From positions 1-20,186 of the forward strand of contig JBGCED010000057.1 of the NCBI GenBank assembly GCA_045106055.1: a stretch of 20,186 nucleotides of DNA. Reading direction: 5' to 3'. The notes below the pieces were generated by a model. The model saw only the letters and a program-made list of their open reading frames with translations. It did not search any database and was not told where the DNA came from. Shown here piece by piece: positions 16,201 to 20,186 of this stretch (positions are counted from its first letter, which is position 1; each line of letters begins with the position of its first letter). Source of the DNA: JBGCED01 sp045106055 (lineage in GTDB: Bacteria > Pseudomonadota > Alphaproteobacteria > CBDDJK01). Position numbers and translations under genes: made by a program.

Positions 16201-16232
16201 TATTTTTATTCGTAAATAAAAATAAAAGGAGG
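16201..16232 (+). promoter_or_regulatory. AT-only 10-bp hairpin abutting a perfect Shine-Dalgarno sequence
   Basis: TATTTTTATT (16201-16210) and AATAAAAATA (16215-16224) are perfect 10-bp arms around a CGTA loop. The 3' arm is followed at once by AAAGGAGG (16225-16232), 7 bp before the ATG of the CBS gene. As RNA this is a stem ending exactly at the ribosome binding site; as DNA it is a dyad that could be an operator. It lacks the terminal T-run of a normal terminator for nrdB. Confidence 0.45.
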
Positions 16233-16239
16233 TCAAGCG

Positions 16240-16689
16240 ATGACGGCTCAAAAAATATTGGATGGCAAATCAGGTGCGTTAATCACAATTCGCCCCGATG
16301 CTTGCGTTGCAGAAGCGTCTATCTTATTGAATAAGCATAAAATTGGCGCATTGCTGATTGTAAATGATCAAGGCGATCTGCAAGGCATTTTTACCGAACG
16401 CGATATTGTGCGCGCTTTGGGCGAAAAACAAGATGAAAAAGCTGCAACCCAATGTCTTGATAAGCCAGTATCGGAATATATGGTTGAAAAAGTTCAGACT
16501 TGCACGCCCAGCGACACGATTGATTCAATTATGATCATCATGAGCGAGGGACGCTTTCGCCATGTCCCGATCATGTCCGATCAGCAAAAATTATTGGGCA
16601 TGATTTCCATTGGGGATGTGGTTAAATACCGAATTAAGACGCTTGAACAAGAAACCGCCGCGATGCGTGACTATATCATGCACAGCTAA
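16240..16689 (+). CDS. CBS domain pair protein
   Basis: A 149-aa protein made almost entirely of two CBS motifs (about 10-65 and 82-140), a Bateman module that typically binds adenine nucleotides and regulates partner proteins or channels. Signature segments are GALLIVNDQGDLQGIFTERD followed by IVRAL in the first, and FRHVPIMSDQQKLLGMISIG followed by DVVKY in the second. There is no fused enzyme domain, signal peptide or membrane segment, so it probably acts in the cytoplasm as a stand-alone energy sensor. It has the strongest ribosome binding site in the window. Its stop overlaps the next ATG (TAATG), which ties it to the unknown gene and then to glnD. A role in nitrogen or energy signalling is inference from position only. 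Confidence 0.9.
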   Translation: MTAQKILDGKSGALITIRPDACVAEASILLNKHKIGALLIVNDQGDLQGIFTERDIVRALGEKQDEKAATQCLDKPVSEYMVEKVQTCTPSDTIDSIMIIMSEGRFRHVPIMSDQQKLLGMISIGDVVKYRIKTLEQETAAMRDYIMHS

Positions 16690-17159
16690 TGGTTCAGGAT
16701 TCTTTGCGCGCCATTGAAGCGGTTGGGCTTGAAAACCCAGATTTAATCCCGCTGATTGATAATCCCTATCGGATTAAAGATTTCGTGCTATGTTTGACCC
16801 ATTTTGAACCCGCTATCTGCACCATATTATCGCTGCGTTATATTCCAAATGCAAAATTAATCGAACCCAAGGGCTTTGATGCGGTTGCAGGCGAATTATT
16901 TGATCATTTCAAGCCGTCACAAGATGATTATGCGGCAAGCATTAAATGGATAAGCGCGGTGATGCATTTAATTAATGAAGAATTAATGCCGCATTATCTT
17001 GAATTATCCGCCTATCGGCAGCAAAAGAGCCGTGACATAAATGCTGCACAATGGCAATTAATGGCAATGTTTGAAGATCAGCTGCCAGATTATGCAAATG
17101 CGGGTTTAATTCAGCATTTAAAAGCCTTATCTAGGACTATATCCATAGAATCACACTAA
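16689..17159 (+). CDS. Unrecognised 156-aa protein between CBS protein and GlnD
   Basis: I do not recognise this protein. It is predicted to be mainly helical and cytoplasmic, with no signal peptide, membrane segment, Cys cluster or repeat. Possible landmarks are DNPYRIKDFVLCLTHFEP (24-41), LSLRYIPNAKLIEPKGFD (47-64), and a helical middle with WISAVMHLINEELMPHYLELS. It is very likely real. It starts at the TAATG overlap with the CBS gene, ends 8 bp before glnD, has the same codon character as its neighbours, and no competing frame is plausible. Its placement suggests a partner or modulator of the CBS protein or of GlnD, but nothing in the sequence proves this. Confidence 0.8.
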   Translation: MVQDSLRAIEAVGLENPDLIPLIDNPYRIKDFVLCLTHFEPAICTILSLRYIPNAKLIEPKGFDAVAGELFDHFKPSQDDYAASIKWISAVMHLINEELMPHYLELSAYRQQKSRDINAAQWQLMAMFEDQLPDYANAGLIQHLKALSRTISIESH

Positions 17160-17167
17160 GTCTTATC

Positions 17168-19936
17168 ATGTTTATAAATTTACCAACCCTTACCAAGCCA
17201 CGAACGATCATTGAGCGCCAAGTCTTGAAGCAACGCTTGATTGATCAGCTTGATGCCCAGCAAGGAAAGCATGAGCAGGTGCGCCCGCTTTGGCTTGAAA
17301 CCTTAAAACAGGCACTTCAACATGGGCGGGATACGATTCGCACCCGCTTTGAAAAAGACCATAATGGCAGCCTTGCGATGGCGGGTCACGCCATGCTAAT
17401 GGATCAAATTATCCGCTTAATTTATGAACTTCATAGCGATTATGTCTTTGATACGGCAAATCCGACCAAGGGCGAACAGCTGGCAATCATTGCCGTTGGC
17501 GGCTATGGCAGAGGAGAGCTTGCGCCCTATTCCGATATTGATTTATTGTTTTTATATTATCATAAATTATCCCCGCGCTTGGAACAGATCATTGAATCTA
17601 CTTTGTATTTTCTGTGGGATTTGCGTTTAAAAGTGGGGCAATCCAGCCGTTCCATCAATGAATGTATGGCGCTGTGCAAAAAAGACAATACGATATTCAC
17701 CACTTTGCTGGAAGCCAGATTTATAACGGGCCACCGCGCCTTTTTTGACGAATTAGCATCAAGTTGGACAAAACAGGTTTTATTGCCCAATCAAACAAAA
17801 TTGCTGGATGCAAAGCTTAAAGAGCGCGAAGAACGCCATCATCGGCTTGGTGATTCGCGCTATTTACTGGAACCCAATATCAAGGATGGCAAAAGCGGGC
17901 TGCGTGATTTGCATATGCTGCATTGGGGCGTAGAGCTATTATTTCAAACCTATGATCTTGCGCCATTGGTTGAAAAGGAAATCATATCCCAAGACCACGC
18001 AGCCCAATTTATGCGCGCGAAGGATTTTTTAATGACGCTGCGGGTGCATTTGCATCATTGGGCAGGACGCGCAGAAGAACGGCTAACCTTTACCGCGCAG
18101 CCTGAAATTGCCAAGCGCATGGGCTATAAGGATCATGCCGGCACCAGCGGCACCGAGCGGTTAATGAAGCATTATTTTTTAAATGCGCGGCACATTGCCG
18201 ACTTAACCCGCATCTTTATGGGCGTGTTTGAGCGCGCGCAGCAAAGCTCGGGCTGGTTAAGCCGCTTGCGCCCGACCAAGCTTACCCAAAAAATAGACGG
18301 GTTTTATTTAAAAGAAGGGCGTTTGCTGCCCGTGGAAACGGATCAATTTAAAACGCAGCCCGTGGATATGATTCGGCTGTTTAAACTGATCGCCGATTAT
18401 GATCTTGATCCACATCCAGATTGCTGGCGGATGCTGGGGGAAAATTTAAAGCAAATCACCCCAAATTTGCGCAAGCAGAAATCTGCCAATCGTTTATTTA
18501 TGGATATTCTATGCGCGGCAAAAAATTCTGAAAATGCCCTGCGGTTAATGAGTGAATCAGGGGTGCTGGGGCGTTTCATTCCAGATTTTGGGCGGGTCGT
18601 TGCCCAAATGCAATTTGATATGTATCATATATATACAACCGATGAACATACCATTCGTGCGATTGGGTTTTTAAATCAAATTGAACGGGGGCTAAGTGCC
18701 GCGCTGCACCCGCTGGCTTCAACCTTGTTGCCGCGCATTCAGCGACGAGAGGTTTTGTATCTGGCGGTGTTCTTGCATGATATTGCCAAAGGGCGCGGCG
18801 GCGATCATTCTGTGATTGGTGCGCAAATTGCCCATAAATTGGGGCCAAGATTTGGCTTGAACAAAGAAGAAACCGCAGATGCGGCATGGCTGGTGAATCA
18901 TCATCTTGCCATGTCAAAAACGGCAACCAAGCGCGATCTGGATGATCCCAAAACCATCAAGGATTTTGTTGAATTGGTGCAAAGCCCTGAATTGCTGCGG
19001 ATGCTTTTATGCTTAACTGTGGTTGATATTCGTGCCGTTGGCCCTAATAGCTGGAACAATTGGAAAGCAAGCTTGCTGCGCGCCCTTTATCAACGCGCCG
19101 AGGCAGCAATGCTGGGGGGCGGGGTCAGCAATTCACAATTCCATCAACGGCTGCAGCAGCAGCGCGACCAGCTTTATCATTTGCTGGAAGCCGATTCATG
19201 GGCAGTGCCGGATATTGAGCATTATTTGGCGATGGCAGGCGAACAATATTTATTACAATTTGAGCCTGAAACGCTGCGCGCACAAGCAAATCTGGTCAAT
19301 AATGCAAGGCTTCATCCTGAACAATTACATTTAACCATTGATAATAATCCTGTGGGCGATGTTACCGAATTGACCCTTTGCTGCCCTGCCCATCAAGGCG
19401 TATTTTCAAGAATTGCGGGGTCAATCACGATGGCGGGCGGCGAAGTGATTGCTGCGACCATTGCCACCTTGTCCGATGGCTTAACGATTAATCATTTTAT
19501 TGTGCAAACCAGCGATGGTCACCGCTTTATCAATGATAAAGACATTGAACGGCTTAAAACATCGATTGATCACACGCTGTCAGGCAAAATTGATGTGCGC
19601 CAGCGGATGCTTAACCATCTTAACCGCCCGCTTGCGCGCCGTGAAATTGAAGGCACAATCCAGCCAAGTGTTTTTATTGATAATGATGCCAGCAACACAA
19701 AAACCGTGATTGAGGTCAAGGGCCGCGATCGCCCGGGCATTCTATATTTTATTGCGGGCGCGCTTGCACAGCAAAATTTGCAACTTCATTCCGCTAAGGT
19801 TTCAACCTATGGCGAAAAATTAATTGATGTATTTTATGTGCGCGATATTTACGGGCATAAAATCACCCATCCCCAGAAAAAACGAAAGCTAGAACAAACG
19901 CTGCTTGATATTTTCAATCAAGAACAGTTTTTATGA
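17168..19936 (+). CDS. glnD: Bifunctional PII uridylyltransferase / uridylyl-removing enzyme
   Basis: A 922-aa nitrogen sensor that uridylylates PII proteins (GlnB/GlnK) under nitrogen limitation and removes UMP when glutamine is high. The nucleotidyltransferase domain has GGYGRGELAPYSDIDLLFL (111-129) with catalytic D123 and D125. The GlnD-specific middle region includes LLEPNIKDGKSGLRDLHML. The HD phosphohydrolase domain has H537-D538 (FLHDIAKGRGGDHS), followed by VNHHLAMSKTATKRDL. Two C-terminal ACT domains start near 732 (ELTLCCPAHQGVFSRIAGSI) and 845 (VIEVKGRDRPGILYFIAGAL) and would bind glutamine. The length is normal and no motif is broken. The ATG lies 8 bp after the preceding stop with only a weak Shine-Dalgarno sequence, so translation is probably coupled to the upstream genes. 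Confidence 0.97.
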   Translation: MFINLPTLTKPRTIIERQVLKQRLIDQLDAQQGKHEQVRPLWLETLKQALQHGRDTIRTRFEKDHNGSLAMAGHAMLMDQIIRLIYELHSDYVFDTANPTKGEQLAIIAVGGYGRGELAPYSDIDLLFLYYHKLSPRLEQIIESTLYFLWDLRLKVGQSSRSINECMALCKKDNTIFTTLLEARFITGHRAFFDELASSWTKQVLLPNQTKLLDAKLKEREERHHRLGDSRYLLEPNIKDGKSGLRDLHMLHWGVELLFQTYDLAPLVEKEIISQDHAAQFMRAKDFLMTLRVHLHHWAGRAEERLTFTAQPEIAKRMGYKDHAGTSGTERLMKHYFLNARHIADLTRIFMGVFERAQQSSGWLSRLRPTKLTQKIDGFYLKEGRLLPVETDQFKTQPVDMIRLFKLIADYDLDPHPDCWRMLGENLKQITPNLRKQKSANRLFMDILCAAKNSENALRLMSESGVLGRFIPDFGRVVAQMQFDMYHIYTTDEHTIRAIGFLNQIERGLSAALHPLASTLLPRIQRREVLYLAVFLHDIAKGRGGDHSVIGAQIAHKLGPRFGLNKEETADAAWLVNHHLAMSKTATKRDLDDPKTIKDFVELVQSPELLRMLLCLTVVDIRAVGPNSWNNWKASLLRALYQRAEAAMLGGGVSNSQFHQRLQQQRDQLYHLLEADSWAVPDIEHYLAMAGEQYLLQFEPETLRAQANLVNNARLHPEQLHLTIDNNPVGDVTELTLCCPAHQGVFSRIAGSITMAGGEVIAATIATLSDGLTINHFIVQTSDGHRFINDKDIERLKTSIDHTLSGKIDVRQRMLNHLNRPLARREIEGTIQPSVFIDNDASNTKTVIEVKGRDRPGILYFIAGALAQQNLQLHSAKVSTYGEKLIDVFYVRDIYGHKITHPQKKRKLEQTLLDIFNQEQFL

Positions 19937-19958
19937 CATCAGATTTAGGGAAAAATGC

Positions 19959-20021
19959 TTAGCGTTCGCCTTTAAGTTACCGTTCGCTTTTAAGTTAGCG
20001 TTCGCGTTTAAATTACCGTTC
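19959..20021 (-). repeat. 18-bp tandem repeat giving four in-frame stops at the ettA 3' end
   Basis: Units at 19963-19980, 19981-19998 and 19999-20016 (plus-strand form CGTTCGCNTTTAARTTAS) plus a partial fourth form a tandem array of about 3.2 copies. On the minus strand each carries GAACG(G/C)TAA, so Glu-Arg-stop recurs in the ettA frame at 20013, 19995, 19977 and 19959, exactly 18 bp apart. The array fills most of the 76-bp gap between converging glnD and ettA. No hairpin terminator was found there. Confidence 0.9.
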
Positions 20022-20186
20022 TAGGCGCCGATATTTGATGCGGTGGGGGCGGTCTGCTTGATTGCCAAGCCTTCTTTTGCGGTCGGCTTCATAATCTTCA
20101 TAATTGCCTTCAAACCACACGACTTGGCTGTCGCCTTCATACGCCAAAATATGGGTTGCGATGCGGTTTAAAAACCAGCGATCATG
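20013..20186 (-). CDS. ettA: Energy-dependent translational throttle protein EttA (ABC-F), C-terminal part only
   Basis: The last 57 codons of an ABC-F family ATPase, cut by the window edge. The visible sequence begins HDRWFLNRIATHILAYEG (the switch-histidine region following the second Walker B), then VVWFEGNYEDYEADRKRRLG and ends PHRIKYRRLER. This C-terminal signature is characteristic of EttA rather than Uup or YheS. EttA binds the ribosomal E site and gates early elongation according to the ATP/ADP ratio. The gene runs leftward and converges with glnD. The stop TAA (complement of 20013-20015) lies within an 18-bp tandem repeat that provides three further in-frame stops. Confidence 0.93.
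   Translation of the reverse strand, partial: HDRWFLNRIATHILAYEGDSQVVWFEGNYEDYEADRKRRLGNQADRPHRIKYRRLER

Overview
The window looks like chromosomal DNA from an alphaproteobacterium of moderate, slightly AT-leaning base composition. The evidence is the protein style: sensors with the 'F-x-x-(L/V)-A-V-G-R-E' linker typical of Rhodospirillales-type signalling proteins, a GNAT of the 'TCTLDHP' type, mercaptopyruvate-type sulfurtransferase, PdxH and GlnD. Assignment below class level would be guesswork. I see no tRNA, rRNA, IS element, prophage or CRISPR array, and no stretch above 300 bp lacks a gene.

Region 1 (1-9517, plus strand) is a signalling locus. A 196-bp leader holds a good sigma70-like promoter and a dyad. 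A membrane sensor with HAMP, PocR-like and PAS domains but no output domain follows. It overlaps by 1 bp a giant (1809 aa) hybrid histidine kinase with a dCache-like periplasmic domain, two PAS domains, HisKA/HATPase, a degenerate receiver, an intact receiver, a degenerate Hpt, a repeat linker and an intact Hpt. After 136 bp comes a receiver domain fused to a class III cyclase whose residues predict ATP as substrate. The simplest reading is a phosphorelay ending in cAMP production.

Region 2 (9571-13440, plus strand) is metabolic: mercaptopyruvate sulfurtransferase (sseA), a GNAT acetyltransferase, cobyric acid synthase (cobQ) and a Tat-exported dienelactone-hydrolase-family protein. The first three are tightly packed. 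The GNAT carries a C10 tract inside a 30-bp tandem repeat.

Region 3 (13508-15047, minus strand) is a two-gene unit, pdxH then dapA. A 152-bp AT-rich divergent promoter region separates it from nrdB, the class Ia ribonucleotide reductase small subunit (15200-16165, plus). nrdA is not here.

Region 4 (16240-19936, plus strand) is an apparent operon: a CBS-domain-pair protein, an unrecognised 156-aa protein overlapping it by 1 bp, and glnD, the PII uridylyltransferase, 8 bp further on. The window closes with the C-terminal 57 codons of a minus-strand ettA (ABC-F translation factor). Its stop codon lies in an 18-bp tandem repeat that supplies four successive in-frame stops.

A recurring theme is short tandem duplication: 15 bp x2, 18 bp x5, 22 bp x2 (degenerate), 30 bp x2 and 18 bp x3.2, two of them at gene 3' ends. 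Most of the window is ordinary housekeeping DNA. The parts worth attention are the kinase/cyclase locus, the repeat-associated sites and the unknown gene upstream of glnD.
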